Notes: a model not told the origin generated them from the letters alone. A stretch of DNA of 7,501 bases from Lichenicola sp964247755 (GCA_964247755.1 CAXTVX010000114.1:1-7501), one strand, 5' to 3'. Positions 1 to 6,663 are shown, counted from the stretch's first letter. Numbers and translations: made by a program.

Positions 1-55
1 CGTCAGCCTCCCAACGGCCACCAGATCCGTCAGTGGCACGAGGGCTGACAGAACC
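1..55 (-). mobile_element. IS6-family element, transposase-proximal (right) end, partial
   Basis: Read on the minus strand, this begins with GGTTCTGTCAG at position 55 and runs inward to GGCTGACG at position 1. An ungapped comparison by eye with the end at 4961-5015 gives 49 of 55 identical bases. Comparison with the right end of the complete IS (5959-6008) gives about 37 of 50. In the complete element this longer conserved end is the one next to the transposase start, so the matching element should lie left of the window with its transposase on the minus strand. No target duplication is visible against the flank of the 4961 end. The assignment is an inference from the shared end sequence, since no transposase is seen here. 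Confidence 0.7.
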
Positions 56-143
56 TGCATGCCTCACGCCCAGTTAGACTGCACGACAGCAACACACCAT
101 CTTCGCAATCTTGAGGCGCTCCGCGGTTGCATAGCGCACTATA

Positions 144-2123
144 TCAAGCTTCGGCTGGCTGTAACATCAGCTTCTGAACGTCTGTTGCAGAGCAGGGACG
201 TCCAAACAACCATCCTTGGCCTACATCACACTCCAGCGCACACAACAAGGAGGACGTTTCAGGCTCCTCTATACCTTCTGCCACTATCCTCAACTCAAGA
301 CTGCGGCCGAGCCCAACCACTGCCGAGACGATTTTGTAGCTCTCCTTGTCAGTTGCCATGCCGCTGACGAAGCTGGCGTCGATCTTGAGCGTGTCGAAGG
401 GAAGCATCTGCAGGTGCCGTAAACTCGAATAGCCAGTACCGAAATCATCGAGCGCGAGTCGAATGCCCAGCGCCTTCAGGTCGCGGAGGATGTCCCTTGC
501 CACGTCCAGGTCGCCCAAGAGCGCATTCTCGGTCACTTCAAGCTCAAGACGATGAGGTGGAAAGCCGGACTCTTCCAGCGCTCGGCGGATCATCATGACC
601 AGCCCGTCATCCTGGAGCTGTAGCGGCGAGATGTTGCAGGCAAGCGAGATGTCCGCCGGCCAGGTCGTCGCCACTCGGCAGGCACGACGGACAAGGCATT
701 CGGTCATCTTTCCGATGAGGCCGGTCTCTTCTGCGATGGGGATGAACTCAGCAGGGGAGACGAGGCCTCGGATAGGATCGATCCACCGCGCAAGCATTTC
801 GAACCCGACTATCTGGCCGCTCCTGAGGTCTACCAGAGGCTGGAAATGAGGAACTATCAGATCAGCATCTAGTGCATTCCGCAGGTCACTCACCAGCGTC
901 GCATGCATCAAGGTGACGAGGTCCATCCCGGGCTCGAAGAACTGGAAGCCGCCCGGTTGCTTGATCTTTGTCTGTTGCAGGGCGATCTCTGCACGACGGA
1001 TGAAGCCTTCGGCGGTGTCTGGTCCAACTGTGGCGAACGCCACTCCAATACTGACACCGACGCTGATCTTCGTACTGTTATCGAGTTTGAACGGCTCGCT
1101 CAGAGCCCGAATGATCCGGATTGCAACCTGTGCCGTGTTATCGCGACCTGCCGATCCCACTTTCGTAGGCGCCATCGCCAAGACTACGCAGAACTCGTCG
1201 CCACCTAGGCGGCCGATGAAGTCGGTAGCAGGTAGAACGCCCCGCAGACGCTCGGCGACCAGTCGGAGAAGGTAGTCGCCATCGGCATAGCCGTGAAGGT
1301 CATTCACGGTCTTGAACTGGTCGAGGTCAACCAGAAGTAGGGCTACATCACCACCGACATCTCGTTGGGATTTAACAGCATGATTCAATCGTTCAAGCAA
1401 CCCAACGCGGTTCGCCAGACCCGTAAGAGGATCGGTGCGCGCCGCCACCTCGGCTTTCACAACAGCCACGCGTAGGCGTGCCTGTGCCAAGAGACCCAGA
1501 ACAACGGAAACGAGAACTACAGCAAGGCCTGCAAGGCCGAACAGCTCCCTCCAGGCACGCTGATCAAGTTGCTCAGCTCGATTGCGGGCAAGTTGCGCGA
1601 GGTCCTGGTTGAACGCCTCCATCCCGGACGTATAGCTGGCCTGCAGGAACTCGCATTCCGGGCCATCAAGCAGCGACAAGGCTCCGCTCTTGTCACCGCT
1701 CCCGGAACGCGCCATCGCGGCTCGCTCCATCATGTCCAGGTTTCGAGCTGCCTCATCTAGCGTGCTTGCCAGTTCAGCCGCGATCCGGGGATTGGCCAAC
1801 GCAGTAGCACGATCCAGCGCTGCAGCGAGGCGAGGCCGCTCTTCGTTGTAACGATCCGCCCAGCGAGGCTCTCCGGAAACCGTCGCCAGCCGTGCCGACA
1901 GCGCGAGCCGGTCGTTCGAGTCCGCGATCTCGCCGCGGATCTCCGCCACCTGCACAGCACGAGCCGCCTCCGTTCTCATCTCCCTGCGCAACAGGACGCC
2001 GGTCCAGCTCAACCAGGCAAGCGAGCCGAGCACCACGACCACGGCCAAGAGGGTCAGGAGGGCACTTGCTCCCTTTGACGCAAGAGCTCGGACCGTCTGC
2101 GTTGGTAGAGGAGGAGGCGCCAT
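144..2123 (-). CDS. Membrane-anchored GGDEF-EAL protein (c-di-GMP cyclase/phosphodiesterase)
   Basis: This 659-residue protein is built to make and/or degrade the second messenger c-di-GMP at the inner membrane. A short cytoplasmic N-terminus is followed by a membrane helix (about 21-45), a helical periplasmic sensor region (about 46-192) of no recognised family, a second helix (about 194-214), a GGDEF domain (about 225-395) and an EAL domain (about 405-650). The GGDEF half has DPLTGLANR (231-239) and an intact GGDEF motif (307-311). The RxxD inhibitory site expected five residues before it reads PATD, so product inhibition is probably absent. The EAL half has EML in place of EAL (442-444) but keeps the catalytic Glu442. 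It also keeps Asn497, Glu529, DDFGTGYSSL (559-568), Lys580, Glu616 and Gln635, so phosphodiesterase activity looks possible. The ATG at 2123 is preceded by only a distant GGGAAG. The gene follows the chemoreceptor gene by about 65 bases on the same strand, so co-transcription is plausible. Which activity dominates cannot be told from sequence. Confidence 0.93.
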   Translation of the reverse strand: MAPPPLPTQTVRALASKGASALLTLLAVVVVLGSLAWLSWTGVLLRREMRTEAARAVQVAEIRGEIADSNDRLALSARLATVSGEPRWADRYNEERPRLAAALDRATALANPRIAAELASTLDEAARNLDMMERAAMARSGSGDKSGALSLLDGPECEFLQASYTSGMEAFNQDLAQLARNRAEQLDQRAWRELFGLAGLAVVLVSVVLGLLAQARLRVAVVKAEVAARTDPLTGLANRVGLLERLNHAVKSQRDVGGDVALLLVDLDQFKTVNDLHGYADGDYLLRLVAERLRGVLPATDFIGRLGGDEFCVVLAMAPTKVGSAGRDNTAQVAIRIIRALSEPFKLDNSTKISVGVSIGVAFATVGPDTAEGFIRRAEIALQQTKIKQPGGFQFFEPGMDLVTLMHATLVSDLRNALDADLIVPHFQPLVDLRSGQIVGFEMLARWIDPIRGLVSPAEFIPIAEETGLIGKMTECLVRRACRVATTWPADISLACNISPLQLQDDGLVMMIRRALEESGFPPHRLELEVTENALLGDLDVARDILRDLKALGIRLALDDFGTGYSSLRHLQMLPFDTLKIDASFVSGMATDKESYKIVSAVVGLGRSLELRIVAEGIEEPETSSLLCALECDVGQGWLFGRPCSATDVQKLMLQPAEA

Positions 2124-2188
2124 GTTCTATGAGCTTCCCAAAAGTCACGCAGTGGTAGCGGCGGCCTGTAACCTGAGGATCTCGGTCA

Positions 2189-3661
2189 CTAGTGCCTCAG
2201 CGTTTGTGCCGCGTCACGGGTAAGGTTGACGACCCGAGAGACCTGCCTCACCGCCGTCGAGATCTCGCTCATGTTGTCGTTGATCGCCGACACGCCTGCG
2301 GCCGTGCTCTGCATGCGGGACGACATCTCCCGCGTCACCGCGCTCTGCTCCTCGATCGCGGCCGATGTCCCCGTTACGAACTGGCTGATGGACCGGATAG
2401 CCTGCGCGATCTCGCCCAGCGCCTGCACGACATCGCCCGAGACCGTCTGCAGGCGGTCGATCTCCTCCGCGATCCGGTCGGTGGCGGCACGCGCCTGGTT
2501 GGCCAGGTTCTTCACCTCGCTGGCGACAACTGCAAAGCCCTTGCCAGACTCTCCGGCACGAGCCGCCTCGATGGTGGCGTTCAGCGCCAGTAGGTTGATC
2601 TGGGAGGCGATATTGCGGATGAGCTCAACGATGCCGCCCATGGACGAGGAGGTGTCGGACAAGCGCACGGTGGCGCCCTCGGCGGCGCTGGCCTGCGCCT
2701 GCGCCGCCTGCGTAGCCTCGTTGGACCTGACCATCATCACGGCGATCTCGCGCGCCGACACCGCTAGCTCTTCGGCGCCGGCCGCCATCGTCTGGACATT
2801 GCCGAACGCTTCGCTGGAGGCGCCGTTGGCTAGTTCTGCCTGGCTGTTCGAGTGTGCCACGGCGGTGTTGACCTCACCGATCATCGTGGTCAGGTTGGCG
2901 AACAGCTTCGCCTGTGGGGTGACATCGATCGCGTACTTGACAACCTTGAACGGCTTGCCGTTGAGATCGAGAATGGGGTTGTAGGAAGCCTCGATCCAGA
3001 TCTCCCGTCCGTCCTTGCCGATGCGCCGGAACTGCGCCGCCTGATACTCGCCACGGTTCAGCTTCTCCCAGAACATCAGATACGCCTGCGAGCCACGCTC
3101 CTCCGGCGGAACGAACATGCTGTGGTGCTTGCCCTGGATCTCGTCGAGCCTGTAGCCGACGGTGTCCAGGAAGTTCTGGTTGGCTATCAGCACGTGGCCG
3201 CCCAGGTCGAACTGGATCACGGCCTGGGACTTGTTGATCGCTTCCACCTGTCCATGCAGGTCCGCATACTGCATCTTCTGCCGGGTCACGTCGGTCGCGA
3301 ACTTGACGATCTTGAACGGCTTGCCGCGGCGGTCCAGGACAGGGTTGTATGACGCCTCGATCCAGACGTCCTGCCCGTTCTTGGCGATGCGCTTGAACTG
3401 TCCGGTCGTGAACGCGCCGGTGTTCAGCCTGACCCAAAACAGCTTGTAGCTCGGGTTCTCGCGTTCGGCCTTCGTCAGGAAGATGCCGTGGTGCTTGCCC
3501 TTGATCTCGGGCAGCGTGTAGCCGAGCACGTCGAGGAAGTTCGCGTTGGCCGTCAGCACGTGGCCGCTCATGTCGAACTCGATCACTGCCTGAGACTTCT
3601 CGATGGCCGCAAGACGTGCCGCGGTTTCCGAGACGTGGCGGCGCTTCGTCCTCCCGAACAT
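2189..3661 (-). CDS. Soluble methyl-accepting chemotaxis protein with tandem PAS domains
   Basis: This is a cytoplasmic chemoreceptor that should signal through CheW/CheA to the flagellar motor or a similar output. Numbering from the chosen start (490 aa), PAS1 spans about 17-126 and PAS2 about 139-248; the MCP signalling helices span about 275-485. The two PAS units are clear duplicates: KSQAVIEFD is matched by KSQAVIQFD, and both carry WIEASYNP and a GKPFK loop. The hairpin tip is canonical, with INLLALNATIEAARAGE followed by GFAVVASEVKNLA. There is no membrane helix and no periplasmic domain, so the signal is sensed inside the cell (redox state, oxygen or a small ligand through PAS; the cofactor is not evident). 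There is no C-terminal CheR/CheB-tethering pentapeptide, as the protein ends TLRH. The frame opens at an ATG at 3709, but the ATG at 3661 has GGAG eight bases upstream and begins MFGRTKRRH, so I prefer it. The GGDEF-EAL gene lies just downstream. Confidence 0.92.
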   Translation of the reverse strand: MFGRTKRRHVSETAARLAAIEKSQAVIEFDMSGHVLTANANFLDVLGYTLPEIKGKHHGIFLTKAERENPSYKLFWVRLNTGAFTTGQFKRIAKNGQDVWIEASYNPVLDRRGKPFKIVKFATDVTRQKMQYADLHGQVEAINKSQAVIQFDLGGHVLIANQNFLDTVGYRLDEIQGKHHSMFVPPEERGSQAYLMFWEKLNRGEYQAAQFRRIGKDGREIWIEASYNPILDLNGKPFKVVKYAIDVTPQAKLFANLTTMIGEVNTAVAHSNSQAELANGASSEAFGNVQTMAAGAEELAVSAREIAVMMVRSNEATQAAQAQASAAEGATVRLSDTSSSMGGIVELIRNIASQINLLALNATIEAARAGESGKGFAVVASEVKNLANQARAATDRIAEEIDRLQTVSGDVVQALGEIAQAIRSISQFVTGTSAAIEEQSAVTREMSSRMQSTAAGVSAINDNMSEISTAVRQVSRVVNLTRDAAQTLRH

Positions 3662-3669
3662 GGGCCCAT

Positions 3670-3673
3670 CTCC
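3670..3673 (-). promoter_or_regulatory. Ribosome binding site choosing the chemoreceptor start
   Basis: On the minus strand GGAG is followed by an 8-base spacer and then ATG at 3661-3659. The in-frame ATG codons further upstream (3709, 3697, 3688) have no comparable purine-rich site, so this site decides the start. It is short, so the call is moderate. Confidence 0.55.
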
Positions 3674-3709
3674 AGCAGCACGAGGCATGCCACTCATGGA
3701 GAAGAACAT

Positions 3710-4041
3710 ATAGGAGAAGGATTAACGGACTCTTTCGAGCGTGCTCATCTACTGTGGTAGATCCACGGCATTTCGGTCAAAGGGCCAACTCCTAACAGCA
3801 CCTGCACCGGATCTGTCTCACCGGGTGCCGTGGCCGGTCCGGCGGACATCCTGTCCCGGCCCTGCGCCGGCTGCTTCCACAAGTTCTGCGCTGGTAGCCA
3901 TACTGACCCACCTTGCCATCCATCGCCTCGCAAGTTCGTCCTCCACCGGCAGCGAAGCCGATGCGTCTGAAGTTGGGCTCCCTCGATGCGACGTCTGGCG
4001 GAAGAGCCCGGGCTAGATCTTAACGCCCTGTTAAGCCATCA
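3710..4041. other. Intergenic region between chemoreceptor and propeller remnant
   Basis: These roughly 330 bases separate two divergently oriented genes and should hold the chemoreceptor promoter. Short open frames exist on both strands (for example 3741-4016 plus and 3745-3933 minus), but their translations are low-complexity Ser/Pro/Ala-rich or resemble nothing I recognise. I call no gene here. I could not identify convincing -35/-10 elements. Confidence 0.5.
4019..4035. repeat. Short inverted repeat before the propeller remnant
   Basis: CTTAAC (4019-4024) and GTTAAG (4030-4035) form a perfect 6-base inverted repeat around a GCCCT loop, seven bases before the ATG at 4042. It could be an operator or a weak hairpin in the leader. 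It has no T-tract, so it is not a convincing terminator. Confidence 0.35.
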
Positions 4042-4640
4042 ATGCGAACTTTTAGCATGGGGACAAGACGAGTCAGCTATCGGCATACGTTCGGCGCATT
4101 CTCATATCGCTTCCAATCGATCGCCCGTCTGGTTGCAGTGCTCCTTGGCTTGGCGGCTCAGGATGCGCATGCCCAGTTCACGAGGTTCCAAGGCTATACG
4201 GACGAACAAGGCCTCGGAAACCTTTATGTCACTGCGTTTGCTCAGGATGCGAATGGTTACGTCCTGTTTGGGACGCAGGGCGGCCTGTATCAAGCGGAAG
4301 GCCCAAATATCGCGGTAGCGGACAAGGCCGGGGGGCTACTATGAGCCGCCTGGGTCATCCAGTTGGCGGTCGACCGTGCCGGCCGGATCTGGGCCGCGAC
4401 AACCGACGGATTGTTCGTCCGCTCTGGCTCGACGATCGACAGGGTCGACATTGGTGCAGCCTCGTTTGCCACGGGCCTGAACCACGTCCTAGCCGACAAC
4501 GGCTCGGTCGTCGTGTTCGATGCGAACGGTACCTTGCTTCGAGCACCGGTGGCAGCGCACGCGGTCGGTGAGTTCCACCCACTGCTGGACGCCGCCACGC
4601 TGGCGCGTTTTCCCGACCTCGCGAAAGGAACCGTATCGAG
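4042..4640 (+). pseudogene. Remnant of a secreted two-component-type beta-propeller sensor
   Basis: The first 100 codons encode a signal peptide (hydrophobic ARLVAVLLGLAA, likely cleavage after DAHA). After it come propeller-blade sequences of the Reg_prop type: FTRFQGYTDEQGLGNL, then AFAQDANGYVLFGTQGGLY. Translation stops at a TGA (4342-4344). The same frame then resumes as AAWVIQLAVDRAGRIWAATTDGLF, another blade, and continues through SVVVFDANGTLLRAP to LLDAATLARFPDLAKG near 4635. Because frame and homology continue past the stop, this is a nonsense-mutated gene, not two genes. After about 4640 the translation becomes unrelated. The rest of the propeller and any Y_Y_Y, kinase or GGDEF output domain, which such proteins usually carry over several hundred further residues, is missing. 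A functional truncated secreted peptide of 100 aa is unlikely. The right breakpoint is approximate. Confidence 0.75.
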
Positions 4641-4859
4641 GAGGCATACCCCGACATGGAAGGTACGCAAGTTCTTCCCCCAGGCTCTGCCTTTTGCTTC
4701 CGTCAATAGCTCGCTTCAGCTTTCCGGGCCGCTGACGCTTCCGCAGATTCGGCTTTTTCCAGTCTTCATGAAGAGACCGGATTACGGGCGCGCCACCACT
4801 CGGATGTGGAGCGACAACTCCTGCCACACCGCGTTGGCGGGAAGTAGCTCCCCGAACGT
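4641..4859. other. Unassigned scar between two gene remnants
   Basis: Open frames cross this stretch on both strands (plus from 4363, minus 4489-4983 and 4290-4706). Their translations change character at the borders and show no family I recognise, and they are best read as chance frames in rearranged DNA. A perfect 10-base palindrome CTTCATGAAG lies near 4764-4773, with no evident role. The stretch probably joins the deletion end of the propeller gene to the end of another gene. Confidence 0.4.
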
Positions 4860-4960
4860 TCAACCGAGTTGCGCCTTCAGCACCTCTGAGAGCCGCCGCT
4901 CGAGCACCTCCCGTTCTTCGGCGGTCAGCAGCGCGAGGGACACACCGGTCACCTCCGACA
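4860..4960 (-). pseudogene. C-terminal tail of a regulator, possibly MarR-type, cut by an IS end
   Basis: Reading minus from the IS6-type end at 4961, the frame opens exactly at the junction. It gives LSEVTGVSLALLTAEERE, then VLERRLSEVLKAQLG and a TGA stop at 4862-4860. The pattern of a Leu-Thr-x-Glu-Glu-Arg motif followed by a Leu-rich final helix resembles the last dimerisation helix of MarR-family regulators. In the same frame a TGA lies just inside the IS end, so the upstream part of the gene has been removed. About 33 residues remain and the DNA-binding domain is absent, so it cannot function. The family assignment is a pattern match on a short tail and is tentative; that it is a truncated coding end is better supported. 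Confidence 0.4.
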
Positions 4961-5034
4961 GGTTCTGTCAGGCCCCGTGCCATCGACGGATCTGGTGGCC
5001 GCCGGGAGGCTGACGTAGCGTCAATAGTGGTGGC
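4961..5034 (+). mobile_element. IS6-family right-end fragment, truncated
   Basis: This begins with GGTTCTGTCAG at 4961 and runs inward to GGCTGACGTAGCGTC (5008-5022). That is the same subterminal GACGTAGCGTC seen just upstream of the transposase in the complete IS, near 5952-5962 in the opposite sense. It matches the fragment at 1-55 at 49 of 55 positions, in inverted orientation. Its own transposase, which should have been on the plus strand to the right, is gone, replaced at 5035 by the left end of the complete IS. The layout suggests an older element invaded or truncated by a second related one. Confidence 0.65.
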
Positions 5035-5039
5035 GGTTC

Positions 5040-5059
5040 TGTCAGCATTCGTGCCAATG
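5040..5059 (+). repeat. IS6 left terminal inverted repeat (core)
   Basis: TGTCAGCATTCGTGCCAATG matches, in inverted orientation, the core at 5989-6008 at 16 of 20 positions. It is preceded by GGTTC (5035-5039), which also tips the two separate IS ends at 55 and 4961. Confidence 0.7.
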
Positions 5060-5090
5060 TTTCAATTTCTCTTCATGACAGCCTGCTGGG

Positions 5091-5918
5091 TCAGGCGTTC
5101 TGCATGATCCCGAGCGCAACTCGGGCAGCTCTTGCGAAGCGAAAGCGGCGGAGGGAGGCGGGGACGATCTGGTTGTGACGACGGCGGGGGCGGAGGAGGT
5201 CCCGGAGTTCGCCGTGCTCGCGGCAGAACCGCTGAGCCGCCTCGTGGCTCTTGAAGCCGCGCATACATCGGATCCTGCCCTTGATGCCGCGATGGTCCTG
5301 TTCGAGCCGGTTGTTCAAGTAGGCGCTGGTGCGGTGGCGGACCGTCCTTCCCAGCACGGTGCAGACCGCCCTCGGGTAGGAACCGTGGCCGTCCGTCGTG
5401 ACCCGATCCGGCTGGAAGCCCATCGTCGCCCGCGCCGAGCGGAAGAAGGCCTTGGCCGCCCTCATGTCCCGGTGCTCGCTCAGCATCGCGTCGATCAGGT
5501 TCCCGTCCCAGTCGATCGCCCGATACAGATAAGTCCAGCGGCCGCGGACTTTCAGGTAGGTCTCGTCGACGTGCCAACTGGTCCCGCCGCCGCGTCGTCT
5601 GCCGTGCCGGCGCTTGCGCAACGCGTCGCCCATGATCGGCAGCAGCTTCGCCTCCCAGTTCCGGACGGCTTCATCACAGACTTCGATCCCGGGCAGCGCC
5701 ATGATCTCGCTCAGATCGCGCAGCGTTAGCCGGTAACGGAGGCGGCAGAACACCACGAAGGCGATGACGTCGCTGGGCAAGCAGGTCCGGTTCAGCACGC
5801 CGCCGCTGCGCTCGTTGAACTGCCGTCCGCAATCCCGGCGGCGGAACCGCCGGTAGCCTCGCGCCGTGACCTCAGGCCGCTCACTCTCAGCACTCGAGCC
5901 ACAGCACACGCAGTTCAT
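5091..5918 (-). CDS. IS6-family DDE transposase
   Basis: This 275-residue transposase catalyses replicative transposition of the surrounding IS, joining donor and target as a cointegrate. The DDE triad is intact: Asp118 in WHVDETYLKVRG, Asp176 in VTTDGHGSYPRA, and Glu206 in NNRLEQDHRGIKGR with the accompanying Lys213. YLYRAIDWDGNLID and MRGFKSHEAAQRF are further family signatures. The N-terminus carries the zinc-ribbon extension seen in the longer members of this family: CVCCGS at 3-8 and RRRDCGRQFNERSG at 26-39. The second knuckle normally reads CxxC, but here its first Cys is Arg27, so zinc binding may be impaired. The ATG at 5918 (MNCVCC) is the start this subgroup normally uses. The stop lies 56 bases inside the left end of the IS. 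Full length and an intact triad suggest it could still be active. Confidence 0.95.
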   Translation of the reverse strand: MNCVCCGSSAESERPEVTARGYRRFRRRDCGRQFNERSGGVLNRTCLPSDVIAFVVFCRLRYRLTLRDLSEIMALPGIEVCDEAVRNWEAKLLPIMGDALRKRRHGRRRGGGTSWHVDETYLKVRGRWTYLYRAIDWDGNLIDAMLSEHRDMRAAKAFFRSARATMGFQPDRVTTDGHGSYPRAVCTVLGRTVRHRTSAYLNNRLEQDHRGIKGRIRCMRGFKSHEAAQRFCREHGELRDLLRPRRRHNQIVPASLRRFRFARAARVALGIMQNA

Positions 5919-5988
5919 CCGGCCAACCCAGTCCCTCTACCCGCTGCCCAAGACGCTACGTCGGCCGCCCAACCACTGCCAAATCGCA

Positions 5989-6008
5989 CACTGGCGCGAG
6001 CGCTGACA
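5989..6008 (-). repeat. IS6 right terminal inverted repeat (core)
   Basis: Read on the minus strand this is TGTCAGCGCTCGCGCCAGTG, pairing with 5040-5059. Similarity to the ends at 1-55 and 4961-5022 continues inward to GACGTAGCGTC, so this is the transposase-proximal end, which probably also holds the transposase promoter. The outermost bases, AATTCC on the plus strand, do not match GAACC at the other ends. Confidence 0.65.
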
Positions 6009-6013
6009 AATTC

Positions 6014-6123
6014 CTCCAAAGCGGATCGGCGGCTATCAGCTCAACTAGCCACTCAACTCGGATGGCACCGATCTTCGTCTCCACCGCGATCTGCGGTCCG
6101 ATGCCGGCTTCCCGGGACCAACG
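6014..6123. other. Intergenic region between IS and response regulator
   Basis: These 110 bases have no called gene. The minus-strand frame after the regulator's TGA stop stays open for 55 codons and runs into the IS end. Its translation includes GPQIAVETKIGAIRVEWL, which I do not recognise. No GC-rich stem with a T-run, as expected for a terminator of the regulator gene, is evident. Confidence 0.35.
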
Positions 6124-6504
6124 TCAGCCCGATGATGCTTTGGCTTGATCAGTGAGAAGCTGGACTAGTTTGATCAGCTCGCTGGGCCGGTAGGGCTTCT
6201 TCATCAGCCGGTAGCCCAGATCCCGCTGCCAGGACGTTCGGAACACCTCCGGCCGGCCCGAAGCGATCACCACCGGTAGTGTGGGGAAGATGGCGCGAAC
6301 CTGAGCCGCCACCTGAGAGCCGTCAACATCGCCTGGCATGTGGAAGTCAGTGACCAGGATCGAGAGCGGCTTGGGCAAGGTGTGGACCGCCTCAAGGGCG
6401 GCCACACCGTTCTCGACCTCGATCACGTCGTGACCCGCGTCACGAAGGCTCTCGGCCATGAGCTCGCGGATCAGAGGTTCATCTTCGACCAGTAGAATGG
6501 ACAC
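6124..6504 (-). CDS. Single-domain (CheY-like) response regulator
   Basis: This is a stand-alone phosphoreceiver domain of 126 residues with no output domain. It accepts phosphate from a histidine kinase and acts through protein contacts or phosphate relay. Numbered from the GTG start, it has the acidic pair Glu7-Asp8 (LLVEDEP), phosphoacceptor Asp53 (LVTDFHMPG), Ser82 in the Thr/Ser switch position (VIASGRPE) and Lys103 in MKKPY, all receiver hallmarks. An ATG at 6585 would add 27 residues with no receiver similarity. The GTG at 6504 has a perfect GGAGG eight bases upstream and begins directly before the first beta strand, so I prefer it. The gene is divergent from the LOV histidine kinase, from which it is separated by about 160 bases, so the two are likely cognate. 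That pairing is inferred from position. Confidence 0.9.
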   Translation of the reverse strand: MSILLVEDEPLIRELMAESLRDAGHDVIEVENGVAALEAVHTLPKPLSILVTDFHMPGDVDGSQVAAQVRAIFPTLPVVIASGRPEVFRTSWQRDLGYRLMKKPYRPSELIKLVQLLTDQAKASSG

Positions 6505-6663
6505 ACTAGATCCCTCCGCGATGGCCCGCGGGCCGCCCAGGAGGATCGTGAACCTCACGGGTAGCTGGTAGTTTGAGCGCTCCAACCGGCTGCGTGTGTC
6601 GATGGCCTAGATGTGATTGAAGGTTAAAATGCTCGCAGTCAGAACAGAGTCTGAACTTTCCCC
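6505..6663. promoter_or_regulatory. Divergent promoter region of response regulator and LOV kinase
   Basis: About 160 bases separate the two start codons and must hold both promoters. TCAGA (6639-6643) and TCTGA (6650-6654) form a 5-base inverted repeat with a 6-base spacer close to the kinase start. It is a possible operator, but short enough to be chance. I could not identify sigma-70 or EcfG-type (GGAAC/CGTT) promoter pairs with confidence. Confidence 0.4.
6513..6517 (-). promoter_or_regulatory. Ribosome binding site choosing the GTG start of the response regulator
   Basis: GGAGG on the minus strand is separated by exactly eight bases from the GTG at 6504-6502. The spacing and match are ideal, and this is the main reason for rejecting the upstream ATG at 6585. 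Confidence 0.65.

Larger units (their letters stand above)
5035..6013 (-). mobile_element. IS6-family insertion sequence (complete, one end degenerate)
   Basis: This is an element of about 0.98 kb with one transposase gene spanning most of it, as usual for the family. The left end is GGTTCTGTCAGC at 5035. The right end, read inward on the minus strand, has TGTCAGC from 6008 but AATT in place of the expected outer GGTTC-type bases, so the exact outer border (about 6009-6013) is uncertain. The two ends agree at about 16 of 20 positions from TGTCAG inward. No 8-base target duplication is seen (GTGGTGGC on the left, CTCCAAAG on the right), consistent with rearrangement or an old insertion. Confidence 0.75.

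Noticed and set aside
2226..2984. Plus-strand open frame of 252 residues
   Set aside because: It lies wholly antisense to the MCP signalling domain. The minus strand gives a complete, motif-rich receptor, so this is a GC-rich shadow frame.
4342..4344. TGA as a selenocysteine codon in the propeller sensor
   Set aside because: Homology is lost again some 300 bases later, selenoprotein propeller sensors are not known to me, and no SECIS-like structure is apparent. Gene decay explains it better.
4363..5013. Plus-strand frame of 216 residues starting MAVDRAGRIW as an independent gene
   Set aside because: Its first part is the in-frame continuation of the propeller gene past a TGA. The rest runs antisense through the regulator tail and into an IS end, so it is a pseudogene plus chance extension.
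5175..5729. Plus-strand frame of 184 residues
   Set aside because: It is antisense to the intact DDE transposase, and its Arg/Val/Pro-rich translation has no recognisable motif.
4961..6013. A single IS of about 1,050 bases with ~60-base inverted repeats (4961 end paired with the 6008 end)
   Set aside because: A second GGTTCTGTCAGC tip at 5035 also pairs with the right end and places the transposase stop close to it, as usual for IS6. The long similarity of 4961-5022 to the right end is that of another right end.
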